Shown here: piece by piece, positions 52,627-61,105 of the stretch
Position numbering within the stretch: position 1 is the first letter of the stretch
How the letters are laid out: each line of letters starts with the position of its first letter
Assembly (NCBI GenBank): GCA_965249925.1
Contig: OZ252260.1
Span: 3,286,001 to 3,350,000 of the forward strand
Direction: 5' to 3'
Origin: Hoeflea_A sp965249925
Lineage (GTDB): Bacteria > Pseudomonadota > Alphaproteobacteria > Rhizobiales > Rhizobiaceae
DNA: 64,000 bases
Notes under the pieces: generated by a model
Database searches by the model: none
The model's input: the letters and a program-made list of their open reading frames with translations, nothing else
What the model was told of the DNA's origin: nothing
Translations under genes and position numbers: made by a program

Positions 52627-53901
52627 TCACAACTGCCCTAAAATCCGGACCACATCCTCTGTGCTGAGTTCGGGAAGACTTTCACCATCAACTGCAAAAA
52701 CCGAACGCACATAATTGGCGAGATCAGCCATCTGAGTGGCGGATAGCCTGTCGCGAAATGCTGGCATCGGACCGTAGCCGTCGGTCAGCGACATCCGTTG
52801 TGGGTCTATCCCCTGGGCCATGACGGCAATAAGATTGATGCCGTCGGGCTCAGCGAGCGTTGTGTTGCCGGCAAGCGGCGGCATGGTCGAGGCAACGCCT
52901 TTTCCGTCCGGTCCGTGGCAAAGCGAGCAGTTGGACAGATAAAGCGCCTGTCCTGAAGCATTCTCATGCGCATTCTCGCCCAGCGCGGCGACTGCTGCGT
53001 AACCCTTGCTCGGTGCATTCGCGTCGACATCCATCAAATAGGTGGCGATCGCCGTGCGGTCGTCGTGGGTTAGCAAACGCAGCGAGTTTTTGACCGCGAG
53101 GAACATGTCTCCGAACGCGGATCCCTGTGGGCTCGCGCCGGTTTCGAAGAACAGGACGATATCCTCACGCGTCCAGCCCCGGCTGGCCAGCCCCGCGGCG
53201 GTGATATCCGGTGCCTCGAACCCTCCGAGAACCGCCCCTTCCAGGCTCCGATTCACCTCCATGGCGCCCAGAATGTTTCGTGGCGTGTGACATTCGCCGC
53301 AGTGACCAAGCCCCCTAACCAAATACGCTCCCCGATTCCAGTCGTTGTCCTTGTCCGGATCCCTCTCGAACGGTGTGCGGCTGGCGAACAGCAAGTTCCA
53401 CCCAAACATCATCGGGCGAATGTTGAAGGGAAACGACATTTGGTTTGGCGGGACAGGCTGGTCCACGGCCGGCACGCTCATGAAGTAGGCGAACAGCGCG
53501 TCGCTGTCTTCGCGCGTGATGTAATGAAAGGACGTGTAGGGCATCGCCGGATAGAGTGGTGCAAGTGGGTTATCCGCACCGAATGCCATTATTTGGTAGA
53601 ATTGGGCTGAACTCAGATCGCCGATCCCGGCTTTCGGATCAGGCGTTATGTTCGCTGAGAATATGGTGCCGAATGGTGTCGCCAAAGGTCGCCCACCGGC
53701 GAATGCTTCGCCGCCTTCAGCTGTATGGCAGGACGCGCAGTCGCCTGCCGCCGCCAGATATTTGCCCAATTCAATGGTCGCAGGGTCACGCGAAAGGGCA
53801 TGATCGGGAACCGAAGGCACTCCCCAATACACCGCGAAGAGCCCGTAGGCCACGACACCGATGAGCCCCAAACCCGCCAGTCGTATGAGCCAACGCCGCA
53901 T
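52627..53901 (-). CDS. Triheme cytochrome c subunit of an aldehyde dehydrogenase complex
   Basis: The 424-residue protein has an N-terminal membrane anchor or signal (residues 6-25) and three haem sites: Cys55-Ala-Ser-Cys-His59, Cys201-Gly-Glu-Cys-His205 and Cys325-Ser-Leu-Cys-His329. This is the pattern of the cytochrome subunits of alcohol and aldehyde dehydrogenases in acetic acid bacteria and relatives. It takes electrons from the iron-sulfur and molybdenum subunits encoded upstream and passes them to quinone. It is the last gene of the operon (3 nt after the 2Fe-2S subunit stop). Confidence 0.92.
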   Translation of the reverse strand: MRRWLIRLAGLGLIGVVAYGLFAVYWGVPSVPDHALSRDPATIELGKYLAAAGDCASCHTAEGGEAFAGGRPLATPFGTIFSANITPDPKAGIGDLSSAQFYQIMAFGADNPLAPLYPAMPYTSFHYITREDSDALFAYFMSVPAVDQPVPPNQMSFPFNIRPMMFGWNLLFASRTPFERDPDKDNDWNRGAYLVRGLGHCGECHTPRNILGAMEVNRSLEGAVLGGFEAPDITAAGLASRGWTREDIVLFFETGASPQGSAFGDMFLAVKNSLRLLTHDDRTAIATYLMDVDANAPSKGYAAVAALGENAHENASGQALYLSNCSLCHGPDGKGVASTMPPLAGNTTLAEPDGINLIAVMAQGIDPQRMSLTDGYGPMPAFRDRLSATQMADLANYVRSVFAVDGESLPELSTEDVVRILGQL

Positions 53902-53904
53902 GGT

Positions 53905-54426
53905 CTAATCCGTCGTTAGCTTTGGGTCAGCGAGGATCAGGTTACGCACCGCCTCATAATACCGGACGTAACCGGAACACCGGCAGATGTGCTCACCGAG
54001 CGAGGCTTCGATCTTCTGCTCCAATTCAGCTTTGGACACGGGAGAGCGGGCAAGATCTTCCAATAACAATGTCGCTTCGTTGACGAAGCCAGAGGTGCAG
54101 TAGCCGCACTGGAAGGCAAAATGATCGACGAAAGCCAGCTGGACGTTTGAAAGATGTCCCTCTTTCGCGTGGCCCTCGACGGTCCTGATCCGTTTTCCGG
54201 CAAAGTCAGCCGCGCCGGATATGCACGTCCGCATAGTCCGGCTCGATCCGTCGGGTTCGTCGACGATCACCACGCAGGCATGGCAAACTCCGATACCGCA
54301 ACCGAACTTCGTACCGGTCAGACCGACATATTCGTGCAGGTAATCGACCATTGCCAGACTTGCCGGAATGACGTGGGGACCGGTTGGCCGTTCGTTGATG
54401 ACTACGGAGATTTTGACCGTTTCCAT
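53905..54426 (-). CDS. 2Fe-2S subunit of xanthine-oxidase-family dehydrogenase
   Basis: The 173-residue protein has the plant-type cluster motif GCGIGVCHAC...C in the first half and the second 2Fe-2S domain FQCGYCTSGF with ICRCSGY. This is the IorA/CoxS/AldF small-subunit architecture. It sits between the molybdenum subunit (16-nt gap) and the cytochrome gene and shuttles electrons between them. A GTG start two codons upstream is an alternative. Confidence 0.94.
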   Translation of the reverse strand: METVKISVVINERPTGPHVIPASLAMVDYLHEYVGLTGTKFGCGIGVCHACVVIVDEPDGSSRTMRTCISGAADFAGKRIRTVEGHAKEGHLSNVQLAFVDHFAFQCGYCTSGFVNEATLLLEDLARSPVSKAELEQKIEASLGEHICRCSGYVRYYEAVRNLILADPKLTTD

Positions 54427-54441
54427 ATCCACCGTGCCTTG

Positions 54442-57240
54442 CTACTGCGCGTTCAGGATATCATCCGCCGTGACCGGCAGTTGGGTGAATCGCTTGCCAA
54501 TGGCGTCATGGATTGCGTTCAGTGTCCCAGGAACGACCGGAACCATGACGATTTCCGCGATACCACGCGGGGAATCGTCGTCTCCGGTCGGCGGCAGGGT
54601 TTCGAGGGTCATATCCCAGACTGGAACATCCTTTGCCCGAACGACATTGTAACGATTGACGTTCCAGGTGCCGTTGCCCGGACCGTCCTCATAGAGCGGC
54701 AGATACTCGGTAAGCGCATGCCCGAGTCCCATTGCGATCCCGCCCTGAGCCATGCTTGACACGAGCTCGGGCACGATGGACCTGCCGCAATCCAGCACCT
54801 CATGCACACGTAGAACCTTTATCACGCCGTTGGTGCGGTCGACGGAGAGCGCCACGATTGCTGCGCAGATGGCCGCATATGTCTCGCTCAGTCGCTCCGT
54901 CGATGCCGGCGGAAACGCCACTTTGAGGCGGTCCTGCACTCGCCAGTCTCCGTCGCGCCGCAGCGCCAGAGCGTCGATCGCGCCGTTCCATATTTCGTTT
55001 CCCATGTTGAATTCGGCCTGGGCCCATTGCCATCGGTTGAAGGTGTGAACCATCACACCGGTTGTCTGTCCGGAGGCGTGGCAGTGCTTCGCCAACCGTG
55101 CGAAGGGCAGCGGTTCCATGCCCTTCGCGATGAGTTTGCCATCGATCCACTCGACATCCTCGAAGGCCATGCTGTCGCCGGCCTGCCAGATCTCGCGCGC
55201 GGCGGGCCAAAGGCTGTAACGCAGAAGCGCGAAGGCAGCCTCCGCCACGGCCCGGGTCGTCACCGGAGCGCCAACAGATGCGCTGGCGCGGGAGGTAATC
55301 ACCGGGACCCAACGCGGATTGCGGGCAGCCACGTCCTGACTTCGCTGGTCTATCTTCACGGGATCGCCGGATGTGACGAGGCTCAGTGGCTCCCAAACCG
55401 GGCCCACCGAGTCGAGCGTGACGCGATCGGCGCTGCGCCCCAGGTGATCGGCAACCCGCACGGCGATCGCGGTGGAGGTTCCAGTGCCCATCTCGATGGT
55501 GCTGGCGGTAACCTCGATCAGCCCGTCGGCGTCGAACGACACGGCGGCAAGGGCGGCGTCGTAGCCCGTACCGTATTTGAACATGGAACAGGCGACACCG
55601 ACCCCATAGGCCTTGGAAGGATTGGCTGCTTCGAAGGCCCGTCGATCTTCCGCGCGCTTCGACCATAAAGGCGCTTGTTCGACCCGGTCCAGAAGCTCCC
55701 CGCTGCGTATCGTGACGGCCGGCACTGCCCCGGTCATGTTGCGGTAGCCGGTTTGCATTGCGTTCTTCCGGCGCAACGCGATGGGATCCATGTTCAACTG
55801 CGAGGCGACGTCGTCGACAAGGCATTCCATCGCCGTTATCGACTGCAATCCGCCGTAGCCACGCATCGATCCCGCCGTCACTGCACGGGAGTGCGTCGCC
55901 ACCGTGCTCACATCGCTTCTGGGCAGGTAATACATCGAGGTCGACGAAATCGCTGCGATGTCGGCAACGCTCGCGGAGACGTTTGCAGTGCCGCCTCCGT
56001 TGAGCGAAAGATCGCAGACAAAGGTGCTGAACGCCCCGCTCTCGGGATCGACTCCCAACTGGCTGTCGATTGTGACGGCATGCCGCTTCATGCCCAGTTG
56101 AAACTGCTCAAAGCGGTCAAGCGCAAGCCGCACCGGCCGCCCGTTGGCGAACAGGCCGGCCAGAGCCACATAGTTCGGCAGCAACGGCATGTCCTTGCCG
56201 CCGAAACCGCCGCCCAGATAAGCAAAGTGGCCTTCAATGTCCCTAACGACATAGTCCGGTCCGACGTCGGACAGTATCGCGGCTATTGCCTTCAGCGTGC
56301 CGCCTGGATCCTGCACGCCGAGCACCAGCGAAAGGCGGCCATTGGCGGCATCGTACCAGGCGAGACCGCTTTCGGGTTCCATGAAGAAATGGTCGGTCGA
56401 CTGGGTCTGGAACTGCTGCTGGAACATTCGTCCTGCCCGTCCGCTGTTGAGATCGGCACGAAGATTGCGGCCGGTCTCCTCGGCGCGCTTCGTGGCGGCG
56501 GGATCAGCCTCGGGCCACGATGGTACGTACCCCCTATGGAAACGCGGAGGCACGACCCAGCCGTTTTTAGCGGGTGAATACTCATCCGGGGCGGATGGAT
56601 CGGATCCGCCGATGCGGGTGAAGCGGTTGGCCCCGTATGGCGGTTTGTCGACCGGTGGTGTCTTCTCACCGAAGACAATTACATCCTTCGCGCCGCGCAG
56701 GGCCTGCCGTGAGGCAATGAACCTCTCCAGGTTGCGGTAAATGAGCAGCGCGACAGGCTGGCCCAGGTAATCCGGCGTCTGGCCCTTGGGGCAAAGCAGA
56801 TCTTCCGTGAAGTAGCCCTGGGCACGAATCCCGGTGTTTTCCAGGTCCTCGGCCGTCACAACCACGTCGGGCATCAGGTCCGTATCGAGCATCGACAGGT
56901 CGGTACCGACGAAGCGTCTTGTCGCGTCATCGGCTAGCAATAGCATCGCGTGATCTGTCTCGTCCGGCCAGCCGTCAATGTCGGCAGCCCTGAAATCCCG
57001 GGTGTAAAGCTTCGCGCCGGTCGCCTTGGCATAGCCGTCCACGCGATACCTCGGGCTCCCGTATCCGTCGCCCGACCATCCCGGCTCGGTTGGCATGGTC
57101 TCAGCGTCGGCAAAAGATGCGTACACATCCAACGGCACCAGGGTGAGCGTAATACCGGCGGTGGCGCTTCCGATCAGAAACCGCCGCCTGCTCCAAATTG
57201 AAGCCGGTTGCATTTGTGATCCTGAGCGGATAGCCGTCAT
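54442..57240 (-). CDS. Molybdopterin-binding subunit of aldehyde dehydrogenase (IorB/AldH-like)
   Basis: The 932-residue protein carries a twin-arginine signal (SRRRFLIGSATAG around residues 17-30), so the folded enzyme is exported. The XDH-family molybdenum domain shows FAYLGGGFGGKDM, ASSMAQGGIAMGLGHALTEYL and near the end RGIAEIVMVPVVPGTLNAI, with the catalytic Glu. It oxidises an aldehyde or N-heterocycle at a Mo-pyranopterin. With the 2Fe-2S and triheme cytochrome subunits it forms a complete periplasmic dehydrogenase. A start at 57213 is an alternative. Confidence 0.93.
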   Translation of the reverse strand: MTAIRSGSQMQPASIWSRRRFLIGSATAGITLTLVPLDVYASFADAETMPTEPGWSGDGYGSPRYRVDGYAKATGAKLYTRDFRAADIDGWPDETDHAMLLLADDATRRFVGTDLSMLDTDLMPDVVVTAEDLENTGIRAQGYFTEDLLCPKGQTPDYLGQPVALLIYRNLERFIASRQALRGAKDVIVFGEKTPPVDKPPYGANRFTRIGGSDPSAPDEYSPAKNGWVVPPRFHRGYVPSWPEADPAATKRAEETGRNLRADLNSGRAGRMFQQQFQTQSTDHFFMEPESGLAWYDAANGRLSLVLGVQDPGGTLKAIAAILSDVGPDYVVRDIEGHFAYLGGGFGGKDMPLLPNYVALAGLFANGRPVRLALDRFEQFQLGMKRHAVTIDSQLGVDPESGAFSTFVCDLSLNGGGTANVSASVADIAAISSTSMYYLPRSDVSTVATHSRAVTAGSMRGYGGLQSITAMECLVDDVASQLNMDPIALRRKNAMQTGYRNMTGAVPAVTIRSGELLDRVEQAPLWSKRAEDRRAFEAANPSKAYGVGVACSMFKYGTGYDAALAAVSFDADGLIEVTASTIEMGTGTSTAIAVRVADHLGRSADRVTLDSVGPVWEPLSLVTSGDPVKIDQRSQDVAARNPRWVPVITSRASASVGAPVTTRAVAEAAFALLRYSLWPAAREIWQAGDSMAFEDVEWIDGKLIAKGMEPLPFARLAKHCHASGQTTGVMVHTFNRWQWAQAEFNMGNEIWNGAIDALALRRDGDWRVQDRLKVAFPPASTERLSETYAAICAAIVALSVDRTNGVIKVLRVHEVLDCGRSIVPELVSSMAQGGIAMGLGHALTEYLPLYEDGPGNGTWNVNRYNVVRAKDVPVWDMTLETLPPTGDDDSPRGIAEIVMVPVVPGTLNAIHDAIGKRFTQLPVTADDILNAQ

Positions 57241-57943
57241 CGTGTAGAGATACCTCTTAAAACCATGATTTGACCTCTCAGATGAATGCTATGTGATGGT
57301 TACCTATAATTGAATGAATGCCAGCTTCGCTCGCGAATGTAAAACCTGATCGCCTTTGACCTTCACTGACAAGGCACTCCGAGGTGACTTGACGCCTTTC
57401 GCCTCAATACCGTCGGGTTCGCCGGTACCCATCTACATCCGGTCGGCCAAAGGCTCGGCCCCAAGGAAGTCGACGATGGCATTTGGCTCGTAAGGTTCAT
57501 GCATTTTGATCTGGGTTGCATCGATCAGGAGCAAAGAACATTGCAAACCATCGACAATCCGTTCGGCTCGAGGTTGTCACCCATGTCTTAGGGATATTCT
57601 GTTTCCTATGTCTTCGGGCCGGACAAATACTGATTTGGTAGAGCCAAGGCGAAAATGGAAGGCGTCACCTATAATTTAATAAAAACAGTAGCTTAATGAT
57701 TCCTCAGTTTGATGGATGTCTACCAAAAGCAAGCTGGGGATCTTAATGGAATTGTTAGCGGGTATTGACGGTTTTAGGGGCCCGAACGAGTTGGCTCCAC
57801 TCGCTAACTTTTCGGGGAATCTGCCGGAACGAATGCCTCGTGCAAGAAATTGCACGGTGACTATTTGATTCGAAATAGCCAGGGTTTTGAAGGCCGAGAG
57901 AGCCTCGATATCTCGGGTGTAAATCAGCCTAGACTAAAACAAA
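57241..57943. other. 700-bp gap holding an IS481 remnant and the katG terminator region
   Basis: No intact gene. The left part (57241-57396) is AT-rich and likely carries the promoter of the molybdenum operon. A transposase remnant spans 57397-57633. The stretch 57634-57943 shows no family features and low GC. The katG terminator begins at 57944. Confidence 0.5.
57397..57633 (+). pseudogene. C-terminal remnant of an IS481-type transposase
   Basis: In one plus frame the sequence reads KEVDDGIWLVRFMHFDLG, then CIDQEQRTLQTIDNPFGSR and LSPMS, then an in-frame TAG (57589-57591), then GYSVSYVFGPDKY and TGA. This is the usual end of IS481/IS3-like integrase-type transposases, where the block after GIKEVDDGIWLV is conserved. 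The DDE catalytic part is missing. Confidence 0.65.
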
Positions 57944-57970
57944 GGAAAAGCGCCCGTCGGGCGCTTTTCC
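57944..57970 (-). terminator. Rho-independent terminator of katG
   Basis: A perfect 12-bp stem (GGAAAAGCGCCC, loop GAC, GGGCGCTTTTCC) is followed on the minus strand by a T-rich run (TTTGTTTTAG). It lies about 40 nt beyond the katG stop, the right place and direction. Confidence 0.9.
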
Positions 57971-58009
57971 AGTCTTGCGAGTGACGTGGCCGCTTTGGCC
58001 GCGCATGTC

Positions 58010-60208
58010 TTAGGCAAGGTCGAACCGGTCAAGGTTCATGACCTTGTCCCAGGCCGCGACGAACGCATGGACGAAGGACTGCTTCGCGTCGTCGGAACCG
58101 TAGACTTCCGCCAGCGCCCGCAGCTGCGAGTTGGACCCGAAGACGAGATCGACCCTTGTGCCGGTCCATCTGAGATCACCGCTTTCGCGGTGACGTCCCT
58201 CGAATTCCTCTTGCTTGTCGGAGGTCGCCTTCCATTCCGTATCCATGTCGAGCAGGTTGACGAAGAAGTCGTTGGTAAGCATGCCCGGACGGTCGGTGAG
58301 CACGCCGTGCTGCGACCCGCCGACATTGGCGCCGAGCACGCGCATGCCGCCGACGAGGACCGTCATTTCCGGTGCGGTCAGGGTCAGCAACTGGGCGCGG
58401 TCGACCAGCAACTCCTCGGCTGATACACCGTAATCGGCTTTCAGGTAGTTGCGGAAGCCGTCGGCCACCGGCTCGAGCGGCGCAAAGGAGGCCGCGTCGG
58501 TCTGCTCTTCCAGTGCGTCCCCGCGGCCCGGCGCGAACGGGACCTGGACGTCGACTCCGGCGTCCTTCGCGGCCTTTTCGACCGCCGCACAGCCGCCGAG
58601 CACGATCAGGTCGGCGAGCGACACTTTCTTGCCGCCGGACTGGGCGTCGTTGAAGGCCTGCTGCACGCCCTCAAGCGTTGCCAGAACCGATGCCAGTTCG
58701 GCCGGCTGGTTGACCTCCCAGTCTTTCTGAGGGGCGAGGCGGATGCGTGCGCCGTTGGCGCCGCCGCGCTTGTCGGAACCGCGGAACGTCGCGGCCGAGG
58801 CCCAGGCGGTGGTCACCAGCTGCGACACCGAGAGGCCCGAAGAGAGGATCTTGGCTTTCAGGTCGGCAACGTCCTGATCGTCGATCAGATCGTGGTCGAC
58901 GGCCGGGATCGGATCCTGCCAGATCAGTTCCTCCTGCGGGACTTCCGGACCGAGATAGCGTGATATGGGGCCCATGTCGCGGTGGATCAGCTTGAACCAC
59001 GCGCGCGCAAACGCGTCGGCAAGCTGGTCGGGGTTCTCATGGAACCGCCGCGAGATCGGTGCATAGATCGGATCCGCCTTGAGGGCCAAGTCCGTCGTCA
59101 ACATCATCGGCGCGTGCGATTTGGAAGGATCATGAGCGTCCGGTACGGTCCCTTGCGCCGAGGCGTCCTTCGGCGTCCACTGCCAGGCGCCGGCGGGGCT
59201 CTTGGTCAGCTCCCACTCGTAGTTGAAGATGTTGTCGAAGTAGTTGTTGTCCCAGGCGATCGGATTGGTCGTCCAGGCGCCTTCGAGGCCGCTGCCGATG
59301 GTGTCGTCGGCCTTGCCGCTGCCGAAGCTGCTGTGCCAGCCAAGGCCCATTTCTTCCATCCCGGCAGCTTCCGGCTCCGGACCGACCAGCGCGGCGTCGC
59401 CGGCGCCGTGGCACTTGCCGAAGGTATGGCCGCCGGCAATCAGCGCGACGGTTTCCTCGTCATTCATGGCCATGCGAGCGAACGTTTCACGGATGTCCTT
59501 GGCCGCCGCCAGCGGATCGGGCTGGCCGTTGGGGCCTTCCGGGTTGACGTAGATGAGGCCCATCTGCACCGCTGCGAGCGGGTTTTCGAGGTCCCGGTCG
59601 CCCGAGTAGCGCTTGTCGTCGAGCCACACGTCCTCGGTGCCCCAGTTGATGTCTTCTTCCGGCTCCCAGACGTCCTCGCGGCCACCGGCGAAGCCGAAGG
59701 TCTTGAAGCCCATCGATTCCAGGGCGACGTTGCCGGTGAGGATCAACAGGTCGGCCCAGGAGATCTGGTTGCCGTATTTCTGCTTGATCGGCCACAGCAG
59801 GCGACGCGCCTTGTCGAGGTTGACGTTGTCCGGCCAGCTGTTCAGCGGCGCAAAGCGCTGGGTTCCGGTTGACCCGCCGCCGCGGCCATCGCCGATGCGG
59901 TAGGTTCCGGCCGCATGCCAGGTCATGCGGATGAACAGCGGTCCATAATGGCCGTAGTCGGCTGGCCACCAGTCCTGCGAATCCGTCATCAGCGCGTGCA
60001 GATCCTTTTTCAGGGCTTCATAATCAAGCTTCCCGAATGCCTCGGTGTAGTTGAAATCCTTGGCCATCGGATTCGACAACGAGGAATTCTGAGCCAGCAC
60101 CCGCAGGTTGAGCTGATTGGGCCACCAGTCGCTGTTTGACCTGACTTCGAAGCTGGCCGAGTGCATCACCGGGCATCCGCCGGTTGTTTCGACTTTGTTT
60201 ACGTCCAT
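58010..60208 (-). CDS. katG: Catalase-peroxidase
   Basis: The 732-residue protein is full length. The distal pocket is Arg94-Met-Thr-Trp97-His98, the tryptophan-tyrosine-methionine cross-link would join Trp97, Tyr220 (GLIYVNPEG) and Met246 (RMAMND), and the proximal haem ligand is His261 in GGHTFGKCHG. The second, haem-free domain follows. It degrades hydrogen peroxide and acts as a peroxidase. A strong terminator ends the transcript, and about 420 nt upstream are free of genes for its promoter, presumably oxidative-stress controlled. Confidence 0.97.
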   Translation of the reverse strand: MDVNKVETTGGCPVMHSASFEVRSNSDWWPNQLNLRVLAQNSSLSNPMAKDFNYTEAFGKLDYEALKKDLHALMTDSQDWWPADYGHYGPLFIRMTWHAAGTYRIGDGRGGGSTGTQRFAPLNSWPDNVNLDKARRLLWPIKQKYGNQISWADLLILTGNVALESMGFKTFGFAGGREDVWEPEEDINWGTEDVWLDDKRYSGDRDLENPLAAVQMGLIYVNPEGPNGQPDPLAAAKDIRETFARMAMNDEETVALIAGGHTFGKCHGAGDAALVGPEPEAAGMEEMGLGWHSSFGSGKADDTIGSGLEGAWTTNPIAWDNNYFDNIFNYEWELTKSPAGAWQWTPKDASAQGTVPDAHDPSKSHAPMMLTTDLALKADPIYAPISRRFHENPDQLADAFARAWFKLIHRDMGPISRYLGPEVPQEELIWQDPIPAVDHDLIDDQDVADLKAKILSSGLSVSQLVTTAWASAATFRGSDKRGGANGARIRLAPQKDWEVNQPAELASVLATLEGVQQAFNDAQSGGKKVSLADLIVLGGCAAVEKAAKDAGVDVQVPFAPGRGDALEEQTDAASFAPLEPVADGFRNYLKADYGVSAEELLVDRAQLLTLTAPEMTVLVGGMRVLGANVGGSQHGVLTDRPGMLTNDFFVNLLDMDTEWKATSDKQEEFEGRHRESGDLRWTGTRVDLVFGSNSQLRALAEVYGSDDAKQSFVHAFVAAWDKVMNLDRFDLA

Positions 60209-60629
60209 TTTTATCTCCGTTCGTGGCTGGGCAATTTGTTATTTCTTGGAGTTGATCCCACAGCGGGCGCGACGGCCTCTCGGTTCTGGTCAGACTTGAC
60301 GACCATATGTCTTCACAGGCTGTCCTGGTCGTGATCGCATCCCGGCACACCCGCAATCCGTCGGCATTGCTCGGGGGCGTCAATCACAATCGTTTGGGCT
60401 TTGTCAGCCGCTGCACCGCACGGTGCGAGCCAGTCTATACACTGGCTGCTCCTCACCTCCGCACCATGATCTATATCAAAGCATAACCATAAAATTAAGT
60501 TGGATTAATTGATATTCAGGATAGGAAAAAATTATTAATGGACGCTGCCACAATTCTATTCCGCCAGCAATAAACGGATATCGGCCTCCATGGCGCTCCG
60601 GCAAAGCTTCAAAAAACAGGAGGCCAGCC
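60209..60629. other. Upstream region of katG and of the DUF1203 gene
   Basis: No gene is evident in these 421 bp. Around 60460-60545 it is very AT-rich and may hold promoters. A ribosome site AGGAGG is placed before the GTG at 60630. I could not identify an OxyR site. Confidence 0.4.
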
Positions 60630-61100
60630 GTGACCGTGACATTCCATGCCCTCGAAACCGAAGCCGTGCGCGCCCTGCAGGCCGGCGGTGCCGACGCCAA
60701 CGGCCAGCAACCCGGACGGAAAACCTCGGATGGCGGCGGCAATCCCTGCCGCCACTGTCTGCGCGACATTGCGGCGGGCAGCGATATGCTGGTGCTCGCC
60801 CATCGTCCGTTCCGCACAATTCAACCCTATGCTGAACTCGGCCCGATTTTCCTGTGCGCCGATGCCTGTGAACGTCATGTCGACGACGGTGCATTGCCGC
60901 CGGTGCTGGCCTCACGGCCACGCTTCCTCTTGCGCGGTTACACCGGTGACGAGCGGATCCGCTACGGCACCGGCGGTGTTGTCGAAACACCCGATCTGAT
61001 CGACGCCGCGCAGCGGATTTTCGAGGATCCGGAGGTCACGTTCGTGCATGTCCGCTCGGTGCAGAACAATTGCTATTTCTGCCGCATCGAACGGGGCTGA
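60630..61100 (+). CDS. DUF1203 domain protein
   Basis: The 156-residue protein starts at GTG behind AGGAGG. Features of DUF1203 are the CRHCLRDIAAGSDMLVLAHRPF block with a Cys-X2-Cys, the central GPIFLCADACERH and the ending VHVRSVQNNCYFCRIERG, with another Cys-X2-Cys-like pair (NCYFC). The cysteines could bind a metal, but the function is unknown. It converges on pgi with only 5 nt between the stops. Confidence 0.85.
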   Translation: MTVTFHALETEAVRALQAGGADANGQQPGRKTSDGGGNPCRHCLRDIAAGSDMLVLAHRPFRTIQPYAELGPIFLCADACERHVDDGALPPVLASRPRFLLRGYTGDERIRYGTGGVVETPDLIDAAQRIFEDPEVTFVHVRSVQNNCYFCRIERG

Positions 61101-61105
61101 CTGAC

